The notes under the pieces are model-generated. The model was not told where the DNA came from, did not search any database, and was given only the letters and a program-made list of their open reading frames with translations. Of a stretch of 64,000 nucleotides of DNA, positions 8,547 to 16,704 are shown in pieces (the first letter of the stretch is position 1; the number at the start of each line of letters is the position of its first letter). The stretch comes from an uncultured Flavobacteriaceae bacterium (GTDB lineage Bacteria > Bacteroidota > Bacteroidia > Flavobacteriales > Flavobacteriaceae). The position numbers and the translations under genes are program-made. The stretch spans positions 868,001 to 932,000 of the forward strand of contig CAJYAG010000001.1 of NCBI GenBank assembly GCA_913065125.1, in the 5' to 3' direction.

Positions 8547-9413
8547 TTATTCCTTCCAAATTTCTCCTTCTGGTTGTTTAGGGTTTGCTGGTTTTGTTCC
8601 TTGTAAAGAAATGATATAACTGGCAACTTTTGCAACATCAATTGGTTTTAAAATTTTATTCCAAGCTACCATTCCTTTTCCATCTCTTCCTCCGTTAGAA
8701 ACCGTTGCAAAAACATTTTTAATTCCGCCTCCTAAAATCCAATTTTCATCTGTAAGATTTGGTCCGATTGTACCGCCACCATCTGCACCATGACAAGCCG
8801 CACAATTTAAATTGTAAATAGCTTTTCCTCTGCTTAAATCTTTTTCATCAGTTAATAATGTAACTGTTGATACATCTACTAGATCTGTAGCAGTTTCCTT
8901 GTATTTATCTAATGATGCTTTTGCTTCTGCAACAGCATTATTATACTCAGTTACCTGATTATCTCCGTCCATTACTTCAAAACGAACTAAATACACAACT
9001 GCAAAAACGATGGTTGCATAAAACATATACACCCACCATGGCGGCAACGAATTGTCTAACTCTTTAATTCCATCATATTCATGATCTAAAATAATTTCTT
9101 CTTCTTGATCAATTCCTTTTGTGTTTGTCCATTTTTGCAACAACTCTTTGACCCAAACTGTATAATTAACTTTAGTTGCTTCTGGTACAACTCCATTTTT
9201 CTCATTTTCTAATAATTGAACTTTTTTAAGCGCCATTATTAATAATAAGACAAGCATTAATAACACTACTAAAAAAGTAGCTAATACTAAACCTGGCAAA
9301 GGGTTGTCCAAAAAATTGAATGGTTCTTCAAAACTAGCCTCTATTTCTGTAAAAACAAGCGGCATCGCAAAAATGAAAAGAACAGATACGATTGCTATAA
9401 TATATTTTTTCAT
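8547..9413 (-). CDS. ccoP: cbb3-type cytochrome c oxidase subunit III, mono-haem CcoP
   Basis: Membrane-anchored c-type cytochrome that passes electrons to the CcoN/CcoO core. The 288-aa protein has two N-terminal hydrophobic segments (about 4-22 and 40-63), a cytoplasmic linker, a third span at about 128-145 (after LPPWW), and one C-terminal cytochrome c domain with CAACH at 204-208 and a candidate axial Met in KGMVAW. Proteobacterial CcoP has two haem motifs; only one is present here. The LPPWWVYMF segment before the anchor helix is a CcoP signature. Confidence 0.93.
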   Translation of the reverse strand: MKKYIIAIVSVLFIFAMPLVFTEIEASFEEPFNFLDNPLPGLVLATFLVVLLMLVLLLIMALKKVQLLENEKNGVVPEATKVNYTVWVKELLQKWTNTKGIDQEEEIILDHEYDGIKELDNSLPPWWVYMFYATIVFAVVYLVRFEVMDGDNQVTEYNNAVAEAKASLDKYKETATDLVDVSTVTLLTDEKDLSRGKAIYNLNCAACHGADGGGTIGPNLTDENWILGGGIKNVFATVSNGGRDGKGMVAWNKILKPIDVAKVASYIISLQGTKPANPKQPEGEIWKE

Positions 9414-9427
9414 TACTTTTTATTTTT

Positions 9428-9595
9428 TTAATTATCTAATGGTATTTGACTTACTTTATTAATGTATTCTTTTTTAGAGGTAAATACCCACCAAAAAAGC
9501 ACTACAAAAAACGCGAAAAAGACTAACAGAGAAATCATTGGATAAATTTCTATTCCTGTAATACTTTCCATATGATTTTTTACAAATTTTAACAT
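9428..9595 (-). CDS. ccoQ: CcoQ-like small subunit of cbb3 oxidase
   Basis: A 55-aa open frame filling the gap between ccoNO and ccoP. The product begins MLKFVKNHMESITGIEIYP, has one membrane span (about 19-38, ISLLVFFAFFVVLFWWVF) and ends SQIPLDN. One short helix followed by a polar tail starting SKKEYINKVS matches FixQ/CcoQ, which stabilises the oxidase complex. Spacing is 12 bp from ccoNO and 14 bp to ccoP, as expected in an operon. An internal ATG at codon 9 is a possible alternative start. Confidence 0.88.
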   Translation of the reverse strand: MLKFVKNHMESITGIEIYPMISLLVFFAFFVVLFWWVFTSKKEYINKVSQIPLDN

Positions 9596-9607
9596 GATTT
9601 TCTATTT

Positions 9608-11803
9608 TTAATCGTTTAATAAAGCTTCTACATCTTTTACCTTAATGTCTGTACCAAGTCTTTGTAAATACGCAATAAGCGCTACAATTTCTCTATTCTT
9701 CATTTCAATAAATGGCTCATTATTATCTTCTGCATATTTCTTATCTGCTTCATAATTTTTTACAAAATCTGGGTCAGCATATAAATTTTGCTCAATAATT
9801 GTTCCTTGCTCTAACATATGTTGCTGAGCATTTGCAATATCTTCTTCTGTATATGGTACACCAAGTGTTACCATTACTTTCATTTTACTTTCTGTATCAG
9901 ACTTATCTAATTTATCTTTAATCAACCATTTATAACCTGGCATAATTGATCCTGGTGAAGTACTCTGAGGATCGTACATGTGATTTAAATGCCAGCTGTC
10001 AGAATATTTTCCTCCTTGTCTATGTAAATCTGGACCTGTACGTTTAGATCCCCATAAAAATGGATGATCATATACAAATTCTCCAGCTTTAGAGTACTCT
10101 CCGTAACGTTCAACTTCACTTCTAAAAGGTCGAACCATTTGTGAGTGACAACCCACACAACCTTCGCGGATATAAATATCTCTTCCTTCTAATTCTAAAG
10201 GTGTGTATGGTTTAACACTACTAATTGTAGGAATGTTTGATTTCACCAATAAGGTCGGAATAATCTGTACTGCACCACCAATTAATATGGCAATAGTTGC
10301 ATAAATTGTAAGTTTTATTGGTTTACGTTCTAACCAAGTATGCCATCCTTCTCCTTTAGTTCGGTACTTAGATACTTTTTCTAAGGCTGGTGCTTCTGCC
10401 AATTCATCTGTAACATCACTTCCAGATCGTATCGTTAAAATAATATTATAAAGCATTATTATGGCTCCAATAATAAACATAGTTCCTCCAATTGCACGCA
10501 TCCAATACATTGGTACAATTTCGTTTACAGTTTCTAAGAAATTACCGTATGTTAATGTTCCATCAGGATTAAACTGTTTCCACATTGATGCTTGTACAAA
10601 TCCAGCAACATACATTGGTAATGCATATAAAATGATTCCTAATGTTCCAATCCAAAAGTGAGCGTTTGCTAATCCTTTAGAAAATAATTTTGTTTTAAAC
10701 ATTCTTGGAACCAGCCAATAAATCATACCAAAAGCAAAGAAACCATTCCATGCTAATGCTCCAACGTGAACGTGAGCAATAATCCAGTCGCTAAAATGCG
10801 CAATTGCATTTACATTTTTTAATGATAACATTGGCCCTTCAAAGGTTGCCATACCGTAACCTGTAATTGCAACTACAAAGAATTTTAAAACAGGATCTGT
10901 TCTTACTTTATCCCAAGCTCCACGAAGTGTTAACAATCCGTTTATCATTCCACCCCAAGACGGAGCTAATAGCATTACAGAAAATGCAACTCCTAAGTTT
11001 TGCGCCCAATCTGGTAAAGAAGTATATAATAAGTGATGAGGACCAGCCCAAATATAAATGAAGATCAACGACCAAAAGTGTACAATTGATAATCTATAAG
11101 AATAAACGGGTCTGTTTGCTGCTTTAGGAACAAAGTAATACATCAACCCTAAAAAAGGTGTTGTTAAGAAAAACGCTACTGCATTATGTCCGTACCACCA
11201 TTGCACTAAAGCGTCTTGAACACCTGCATACACAGAATAACTTTTCATGAAACTTACTGGCAAGGCCAAACTATTAAAAATGTGCAAAACTGCAACCGTT
11301 ACAAAAGTTGCAAGGTAAAACCATATTGCAACATATAAATGTCTTTGTCTTCTTTGTAAGATGGTCCAAATCATGTTAGCACCAAAAGCAACCCAAACTA
11401 ATGCAATTGCAATATCTATTGGCCATTCTAATTCGGCATATTCTTTAGAGCTCGTATAACCTAAAGGTAATGTAATTGCAGCTGCAACAATGATTAACTG
11501 CCAACCCCAAAAATTAAAATTACTTAAAAAATTGCTTGCCATTCTTGCTTTTAATAATCTTTGAAGCGAGTAATAAACTCCTGCAAAAATTGCATTACCA
11601 ACAAAGGCAAAAATTACTGCATTTGTGTGTAAAGGTCTTAAACGCCCAAAACTTAACCATGAAATACCGTCGGTGTAGTTTGGGAATAAAAACATAAAAG
11701 CTAGCATTAATCCAACACTAAACCCTACTATTCCCCATAGTAAAGTAGCATAGATAAATTTCTTCACGATCTTGTTATCGTAATAAAACTGTTGCATTTC
11801 CAT
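9608..11803 (-). CDS. ccoNO: Fused cbb3 oxidase subunits I and II (CcoN-CcoO)
   Basis: Catalytic core of the high-affinity terminal oxidase. Residues about 1-480 are CcoN: twelve or more membrane helices with the haem-copper ligand segments WWYGHNAVAFFLT, IYIWAGPHHLLYTSLPDW and DWIIAHVHVGALAWNG. After a short linker with one more span (about 500-520) follows CcoO with a single haem motif CVGCH (549-553) and SQMVRPFRSEVERYG, a CcoO signature. Total 731 aa. Fusion of the two subunits is standard in Bacteroidetes but separate genes occur in Proteobacteria. The start MEMQQFYYDNK gives the expected N-terminus; a second ATG two codons on is possible. Confidence 0.96.
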   Translation of the reverse strand: MEMQQFYYDNKIVKKFIYATLLWGIVGFSVGLMLAFMFLFPNYTDGISWLSFGRLRPLHTNAVIFAFVGNAIFAGVYYSLQRLLKARMASNFLSNFNFWGWQLIIVAAAITLPLGYTSSKEYAELEWPIDIAIALVWVAFGANMIWTILQRRQRHLYVAIWFYLATFVTVAVLHIFNSLALPVSFMKSYSVYAGVQDALVQWWYGHNAVAFFLTTPFLGLMYYFVPKAANRPVYSYRLSIVHFWSLIFIYIWAGPHHLLYTSLPDWAQNLGVAFSVMLLAPSWGGMINGLLTLRGAWDKVRTDPVLKFFVVAITGYGMATFEGPMLSLKNVNAIAHFSDWIIAHVHVGALAWNGFFAFGMIYWLVPRMFKTKLFSKGLANAHFWIGTLGIILYALPMYVAGFVQASMWKQFNPDGTLTYGNFLETVNEIVPMYWMRAIGGTMFIIGAIIMLYNIILTIRSGSDVTDELAEAPALEKVSKYRTKGEGWHTWLERKPIKLTIYATIAILIGGAVQIIPTLLVKSNIPTISSVKPYTPLELEGRDIYIREGCVGCHSQMVRPFRSEVERYGEYSKAGEFVYDHPFLWGSKRTGPDLHRQGGKYSDSWHLNHMYDPQSTSPGSIMPGYKWLIKDKLDKSDTESKMKVMVTLGVPYTEEDIANAQQHMLEQGTIIEQNLYADPDFVKNYEADKKYAEDNNEPFIEMKNREIVALIAYLQRLGTDIKVKDVEALLND

Positions 11804-11822
11804 AATTTAATTGTATTTAATT

Positions 11823-12002
11823 CTAGTTAGTTAGTTTTTTTTTGGGGGTTGGTGTTTTTACCAATTCATCATCAAACAACATTCGAACAGACGGTGTATA
11901 TGAATCATCATACTGCCCGCTTTTTACCGAATAAATAAATGCTATAAAAAAAATGATTGCCACTAAGATACTTAGTGTAAGTAGTAAATATATAACGCTC
12001 AT
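11823..12002 (-). CDS. ccoS: cbb3 oxidase assembly protein CcoS
   Basis: A 59-aa open frame, first gene of the cco operon. It starts MSVIYLLLTLSILVAIIFF, one membrane span at about 3-24, followed by IYSVKSGQYDDSYTPSVRML and a charged tail. The SGQYDD motif after the helix is the CcoS signature. CcoS is needed for cofactor (haem/copper) insertion into cbb3 oxidase. It ends about 20 bp before ccoNO, with a consensus -7 box and an FNR-like palindrome upstream. Confidence 0.92.
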   Translation of the reverse strand: MSVIYLLLTLSILVAIIFFIAFIYSVKSGQYDDSYTPSVRMLFDDELVKTPTPKKKLTN

Positions 12003-12022
12003 ACCTTGCCTGATTTGAAGTT

Positions 12023-12030
12023 CAAAAATA
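12023..12030 (-). promoter_or_regulatory. -7 promoter element of the cco operon
   Basis: On the minus strand this reads TATTTTTG, an exact TAnnTTTG match. It predicts a start of transcription near 12018, about 16 nt before the ccoS ATG. There is no clear -33 TTG, as expected for an activator-dependent promoter; an FNR-like palindrome is centred about 41 bp upstream of the predicted start. Confidence 0.65.
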
Positions 12031-12052
12031 CAGTTGCTCGTTTATTCATAAT

Positions 12053-12066
12053 ATGATATTTGTCAT
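12053..12066. promoter_or_regulatory. FNR/CRP-type palindrome upstream of ccoS
   Basis: ATGATAT-TTGTCAT is an inverted repeat of the form TGAYA-N4-TRTCA. Its centre (12059.5) lies 36.5 bp from the edge of the ccoS -7 box, which puts it near -41, the class II activator position. The site before ccoI has the same form and exactly the same spacing. The nearby CRP/FNR gene (16705) is the candidate binder. hemN ends 23 bp beyond it. Confidence 0.6.
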
Positions 12067-12088
12067 CTTTTCTTATTTATTGAAAAAA

Positions 12089-13450
12089 TTAAATTGTCAT
12101 AGAAAACAGTTGCGTTTCTGGCTTACTTTTTTGCAGCCGCACATCAAAAGCCATACAAATATTTCTAACATAGGGTCTTGCTTCTTCTGGAATTGTCAAA
12201 GAATGTTCTCCTAAAACGACCAAGCCATCTGCAACCATTTCCTCTAAAAACAAAAAATGTTTATCTATATCTATAATTTTTAAATCATTTTTATCCCAAG
12301 TTGAATTAAAATGACACATCATGTTTAAAATATGCCTCCTAACTATTAAATCTTCTTCGGTTAATAGATGCCCTTTAAAGATTGGTATTTCACCTTCATT
12401 TACCAATTTTTGATATTCTTTTACTGTTTTTACATTCTGTGCAAAGGCATACCAAGAATCTGAAATTGCAGACATTCCCAACCCAACCATTAGTAATGTT
12501 TTATTGGCGGTATAACCCATAAAATTTCTATGCAAGGTTTTTTCTTGAGTGGCTTTAAAAAGTGAATCTGTTTTTAAGGCAAAATGATCCATTCCAATTT
12601 CTACATACCCTAATTCTGCGAAGAGTTGTTTTCCTACTTCATAGAGCTCTCTTTTTTCATCGTCTTTTGGCAAATCTTTTTCGTTAAAACCACGTTGACC
12701 AACTCCTTTTACCCACGGAACATGCGCATAACTATAAAACGAAATTCTATCTGGTTGTAGCATTTTTGTTTTTTCAATAGTTTCGATAATATTTTCTTTG
12801 GTTTGAAAAGGCAATCCGAAAATTAAATCGTGACTTACCGATGTATAACCAATTTCTCGAGACCATTTTGTAACATTTTCTACATTTTCGAAAGGCTGAA
12901 TTCTATGAATTGCTTTTTGCACAATTGGATCGTAATCTTGTACGCCAAAACTAATTCTAGTAAATCCTAAATCATACAACGTTTGCAATTGCTCTTTGGT
13001 TGTGTTGTTTGGATGTCCTTCTAAACTAAATTCATAATCAGCATGTCTATCAGCATACACAAATAATCCGTCAATTAATTTTTTAAGTTGAAAGCTCGAA
13101 AAAAACGTTGGGGTTCCGCCACCTAAATGAATTTCTTTTATGATGGGTTTTTCATCCACCAAATCAACATATAATTTCCATTCTTTTAAAACGGTATCTA
13201 TATAATCTTCTTCTACTTCGTGCCGTTTGGTAATGTGTTTATGACACGCACAAAACGTACACAAACTCTCACAGAAAGGTAAATGAATGTAGATACTAAT
13301 TCCTTCTGATTGATTGCTTTCTGTAAAAGATTTTTGAAAACTTTGTATCCAATTTGCTTTAGAAATCCCTTTTGTATCCCAATACGGAACCGTTGGATAA
13401 CTGGTGTATCTAGGTCCTGGTATGTTGTATTTTTGTATTAATGAACTCAT
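12089..13450 (-). CDS. hemN: Oxygen-independent coproporphyrinogen III oxidase HemN
   Basis: Radical-SAM enzyme that decarboxylates coproporphyrinogen III to protoporphyrinogen IX without oxygen, supplying haem under microaerobic conditions. The 453-aa length is usual for HemN. Cluster-binding CESLCTFC is at 60-67 (C60-x3-C64-x2-C67), preceded by YIHLPF; the glycine-rich HLGGGTPTFF and the RISFGVQDYD motif follow. The N-terminal KYNIPGPRYTSYPTVPYW is the HemN-specific element that separates it from HemW. Its place between cco genes and ccoI fits haem supply for the cbb3 oxidase. Confidence 0.95.
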   Translation of the reverse strand: MSSLIQKYNIPGPRYTSYPTVPYWDTKGISKANWIQSFQKSFTESNQSEGISIYIHLPFCESLCTFCACHKHITKRHEVEEDYIDTVLKEWKLYVDLVDEKPIIKEIHLGGGTPTFFSSFQLKKLIDGLFVYADRHADYEFSLEGHPNNTTKEQLQTLYDLGFTRISFGVQDYDPIVQKAIHRIQPFENVENVTKWSREIGYTSVSHDLIFGLPFQTKENIIETIEKTKMLQPDRISFYSYAHVPWVKGVGQRGFNEKDLPKDDEKRELYEVGKQLFAELGYVEIGMDHFALKTDSLFKATQEKTLHRNFMGYTANKTLLMVGLGMSAISDSWYAFAQNVKTVKEYQKLVNEGEIPIFKGHLLTEEDLIVRRHILNMMCHFNSTWDKNDLKIIDIDKHFLFLEEMVADGLVVLGEHSLTIPEEARPYVRNICMAFDVRLQKSKPETQLFSMTI

Positions 13451-13482
13451 TTTTTATTTTCTTTTAATTATATCTTCTCATT

Positions 13483-13498
13483 TTCGACTCCGCTCGAA
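13483..13498. repeat. Short palindrome resembling a flavobacterial REP fragment
   Basis: TTCGA-CTCCGC-TCGAA, in an AT-rich gap between deoD and hemN, is markedly richer in G+C than its surroundings. Similar TTCGACTSCGCTC-type intergenic elements are, as I recall, scattered in flavobacterial genomes. It may be a solitary copy; copy number cannot be judged from this window. Confidence 0.4.
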
Positions 13499-13518
13499 TT
13501 GAAAGAATATCAATCGAT

Positions 13519-14217
13519 TTAGATTATATCTAAGGCAATTAAAACCATTTCTTTAAACGTTTGTTCTCTTTCTTCTGCCGTTGTTTTTTCTTTGGTAACC
13601 AAGCTGTCAGAAATTGTTAAAATTGATAAGGCTTTTACATTGTGTTTTGCTGCAGTTGTGTACAAACCAGCTGTTTCCATTTCTACACATAACACTCCGA
13701 ATTCTGCCCAATGCTTATAATCTTCAAAATTATCTGTATAAAACTCATCTGAACTTAATACGTTTCCTGCTTTGATCGGAATATTTTTTTCTTTAGCTAC
13801 AATTACAGCTTTATTGAACAATTCAAAATTTGCAGTGGGTGCGTAACTTGCTCCGTGAAAACGTTGTGCATTAATTCCCGAAGTTGTAGAACCAGCCATT
13901 GCTAAAACGATGTCTCTAATTTTCACTTCTTTTTGATAAGAACCAGCAGAGCCTACACGAATTAAATTTTTTACTCCAAAATGTGTAATCAATTCATTTG
14001 CATAAATTAATGCAGACGGAATTCCCATTCCTGTTCCTTGAACCGAAACTCTTTTTCCTTTATAAGTACCCGTAAAACCAAGCATTCCACGAACTTCATT
14101 ATAACAAACTACATTTTCTAAAAATGTGTCTGCAATCCATTTTGCTCTTAACGGATCTCCAGGCAACAAAATAGACTCTGCAACATCTCCTGGTTTTGCA
14201 TCAATATGTACACTCAT
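13519..14217 (-). CDS. deoD: Purine-nucleoside phosphorylase DeoD
   Basis: Cytosolic hexameric (PNP-I type) enzyme that splits purine (deoxy)nucleosides with phosphate in the salvage pathway. 232 aa, normal for DeoD. Motifs: [14 protein letters not shown] (about 18-31, phosphate binding GDP..R), [18 protein letters not shown], and [10 protein letters not shown] (about 176-185) for ribose/base contact with the acid-base Asp in LTISDSLV. It lies 6 bp after ccoI and may be co-transcribed with it; it has no evident role in respiration. Confidence 0.95.
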   Translation of the reverse strand: MSVHIDAKPGDVAESILLPGDPLRAKWIADTFLENVVCYNEVRGMLGFTGTYKGKRVSVQGTGMGIPSALIYANELITHFGVKNLIRVGSAGSYQKEVKIRDIVLAMAGSTTSGINAQRFHGASYAPTANFELFNKAVIVAKEKNIPIKAGNVLSSDEFYTDNFEDYKHWAEFGVLCVEMETAGLYTTAAKHNVKALSILTISDSLVTKEKTTAEEREQTFKEMVLIALDII

Positions 14218-14223
14218 TATTTA

Positions 14224-16599
14224 TTATTTTAATTTTCTTCCTAATATATTCGTCATAATTGTTGTAAAAACAACAATTGTAATAGAACTCAACGGCATTA
14301 AAATTGCAGCAATCACAGGTTCTAATTGTCCTGTTACAGCAAAATACAACCCAACCACATTATAACATAAAGACAATACAAAACTGTATTTTATAACTTG
14401 AATTGCTTTTTTAGACAATTCTAAATAGGTGGCAATATTTTTAAATTCACTAGCATCTAAAATAGCATCACAAGCTGGCGAAAACACGTTGATATTTTCT
14501 GATAAAGAAAACCCAACATCACTTTGAGCCAAAGCTCCAGCGTCATTTAAACCATCGCCAATCATTAATACTTTGTTTCCTTTTTCTTGTAATGATTTTA
14601 TATATTCTAATTTATCTTCTGGTTTTTGATTGAATAAAAACTCTACTTTACTTGGTAATCTTTTTTCTAAATATTTTTTTTCGCCTTCGTTATCACCAGA
14701 GAGAATTGATAAATTATAATTGTTTTTCAACTTTTGAAACAATCGTTTCATATATTTTCGGTACGCGTTTTTAAACACGTACTTCCCGAAATATTCTCCA
14801 TTTATACTAATGTGAATTGTGGTTTCAAACTGAATGTCTTTCGGACTATTTTCTACAAATGATTGTGAGCCAATTTTAATTGAAACTCCATTTGCCTTTG
14901 CCTCAATTCCTTTCCCAACAATTTCCTTAAAAGCATCTAATTCAACATGATGTATCGATCCAAAAGTATCGTACAGCATTCTACTTAATGGATGATTAGA
15001 AATTCGGACTGCATTTTGTAAAATTTCTTTTTCTATTCCTGAAAATGATTTTCCTTGGTACTGTATTTCATTCTTTTTAGTGGATGTTAACGTTCCTGTT
15101 TTATCAAAAATGATGGTATCTATTTTTGACATTTTCTCAATAATTGCTGCGTTTTTAAGGTACAATTTTTTCTTCCCGAGAATTCTTAACAAATTACCCA
15201 AAGTAAAAGGTGCAGCTAATGCAATGGCACACGGGCACGCAATAATTAGTACAGCAGTAAATACATTTAATGCTTTACTAGCATCTGTAAACAGCCAAAA
15301 AATTGTGGCAATTGTAGCAATTGACAAAACAAAAATGGTAAATCGCTTGCTAATTGTATCGGTTAGGTTTTTAAATTTTGAAGTTTTTTCTTCATTAAAA
15401 ACATCATTGCTCCACAATTGTGTTAAGTAACTTTGCGAAACAGATTTTAAAACCTCCATTTCTATAATTCCGTTGAGTTGTTTTCCGCCAGCAAAAATTT
15501 TATCTCCAGATTTTTTTTCGACTGCAACAGATTCTCCAGTTACAAAACTGTAATCTATAGTTGCATCTCCACTGATTAAAATACCATCAACAGGAATTAA
15601 TTCGTTGTTTCTAATCAACAATCTATCGCTTTTTACAACATCATAAATTTGTGTATTTTCTTCTGTTTTATCAGTATTTATTTTGGTAACTGCAATTGGA
15701 AAATACGATTTAAAATCGCGCTCAAAAGACAAGAAACTATAGGTTTTTTGTTGAAAAAATTTACCTGTCAACAAAAAGAAAACCAAACCTGTTAAACTAT
15801 CAAAAAAGCCTGCACCTAAATCAAACGCAATTTCTACTGTACTTCTTATAAACAACACTAAAACCCCGAGCGCAATTGGCACATCAATATTGAGCATTTT
15901 AGAACGCAAACCTTTGTAAGCAGAAATAAAATAATCTTTTGCAGAATAAAAAACTACAGGTAAAGAAAAGGCGAACATCAACCATCTAAACAAATGTTTG
16001 TATTGCTCTAACCAAAATTCGTTTACTTCAAAATATTCTGGAAACGATAAAAACATTACGTTTCCGAATGCAAAGCCAGCAAAAGCTAATTGATATAATA
16101 AAGTTCTGTCTATTTTCTTTTTACCAACTTCATAATCTTCTAAACTAATATAAGGCTCGTAACCAATTGAACTCAACATTAAAACAATTTCTTTTAAGCT
16201 TGTCTTTTCTGAATCAAATGTAATTCTGATGGTTTTCTTTGGGAAATTAACCTGAGAAGCAATAATATTTTTCTGCAGTTTGTTTAGATTTTCCAACACC
16301 CAAATACAAGAACTACAATGAATGTGCGGAATGTATAAAGAAACAACCTGTTTATTACTATCATTAAATTCGATTAATTTTCCTACAATCTTTTGATTGT
16401 CTAAAAAATCGTATTTACCGTGAATTTCTTCTGGAATTGCTCCCGGATTTTGATCAAAATCGTAATAACACGTTAAATCGTTCTCAGAAAAAATTTCGAA
16501 AACAGTTTTACATCCATTACAACAAAAAAACTTATCGTCTATTGTAATTGAATTATTATCACACACATTACCACAATGATAACAAATTAAATCGCTCAT
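14224..16599 (-). CDS. ccoI: Copper-translocating P1B-type ATPase for cbb3 oxidase (CcoI)
   Basis: Exports Cu(I) to the periplasmic side for loading of cbb3 oxidase. Start chosen at MSDLICYHCG (16599) because this Cys-rich N-terminus is conserved; the longer frame from 16626 would begin inside the likely leader. The 791-aa protein has an N-terminal Cys-rich ribbon (CYHCGNVC, FFCCNGC), an HMA domain with HCSSC (94-98), TGES (354-357), the CPC membrane motif (455-457), DKTGTLT with phosphorylated Asp499, the HP locus NHPLSR and GDGLNDAGAL. The Cys-rich ribbon plus variant HMA is typical of CcoI/CopA2 rather than detoxifying CopA. Divergent from the CRP/FNR gene. Confidence 0.93.
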   Translation of the reverse strand: MSDLICYHCGNVCDNNSITIDDKFFCCNGCKTVFEIFSENDLTCYYDFDQNPGAIPEEIHGKYDFLDNQKIVGKLIEFNDSNKQVVSLYIPHIHCSSCIWVLENLNKLQKNIIASQVNFPKKTIRITFDSEKTSLKEIVLMLSSIGYEPYISLEDYEVGKKKIDRTLLYQLAFAGFAFGNVMFLSFPEYFEVNEFWLEQYKHLFRWLMFAFSLPVVFYSAKDYFISAYKGLRSKMLNIDVPIALGVLVLFIRSTVEIAFDLGAGFFDSLTGLVFFLLTGKFFQQKTYSFLSFERDFKSYFPIAVTKINTDKTEENTQIYDVVKSDRLLIRNNELIPVDGILISGDATIDYSFVTGESVAVEKKSGDKIFAGGKQLNGIIEMEVLKSVSQSYLTQLWSNDVFNEEKTSKFKNLTDTISKRFTIFVLSIATIATIFWLFTDASKALNVFTAVLIIACPCAIALAAPFTLGNLLRILGKKKLYLKNAAIIEKMSKIDTIIFDKTGTLTSTKKNEIQYQGKSFSGIEKEILQNAVRISNHPLSRMLYDTFGSIHHVELDAFKEIVGKGIEAKANGVSIKIGSQSFVENSPKDIQFETTIHISINGEYFGKYVFKNAYRKYMKRLFQKLKNNYNLSILSGDNEGEKKYLEKRLPSKVEFLFNQKPEDKLEYIKSLQEKGNKVLMIGDGLNDAGALAQSDVGFSLSENINVFSPACDAILDASEFKNIATYLELSKKAIQVIKYSFVLSLCYNVVGLYFAVTGQLEPVIAAILMPLSSITIVVFTTIMTNILGRKLK

Positions 16600-16623
16600 A
16601 TTATTTACTCTAAATGCCTGCTG

Positions 16624-16667
16624 CAAATGTCTGAGATTACATTAATTTAAAATATGATAATTGTCAG
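16624..16667 (-). promoter_or_regulatory. FNR/CRP-type palindrome (16654-16667) and ccoI promoter
   Basis: ATGATAA-TTGTCAG at 16654-16667 has the same TGAYA-N4-TGTCA form as the ccoS site. On the minus strand GACATTTG (16631-16624) is a one-mismatch -7 box, and its distance from the palindrome centre is 36.5 bp, identical to ccoS. Predicted transcription start is about 16620, 20 nt before the ATG at 16599. For the plus-strand regulator gene the same site lies near -27, where binding could block RNA polymerase (autorepression, inference). Confidence 0.55.
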
Positions 16668-16675
16668 TTTTTACC

Positions 16676-16683
16676 TATATTTG
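16676..16683 (+). promoter_or_regulatory. -7 promoter element of the CRP/FNR gene
   Basis: TATATTTG matches TAnnTTTG; predicted start near 16687, about 18 nt before the ATG at 16705. An AAGGA stretch precedes the ATG closely. The upstream palindrome overlaps the spacer region of this promoter. Confidence 0.5.
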
Positions 16684-16704
16684 AAAGGATAAATAGATCA
16701 AGGA

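Noticed and set aside
15080..15430. 116-aa plus-strand frame inside ccoI
   Set aside because: Antisense to conserved ATPase motifs; no separate signals.
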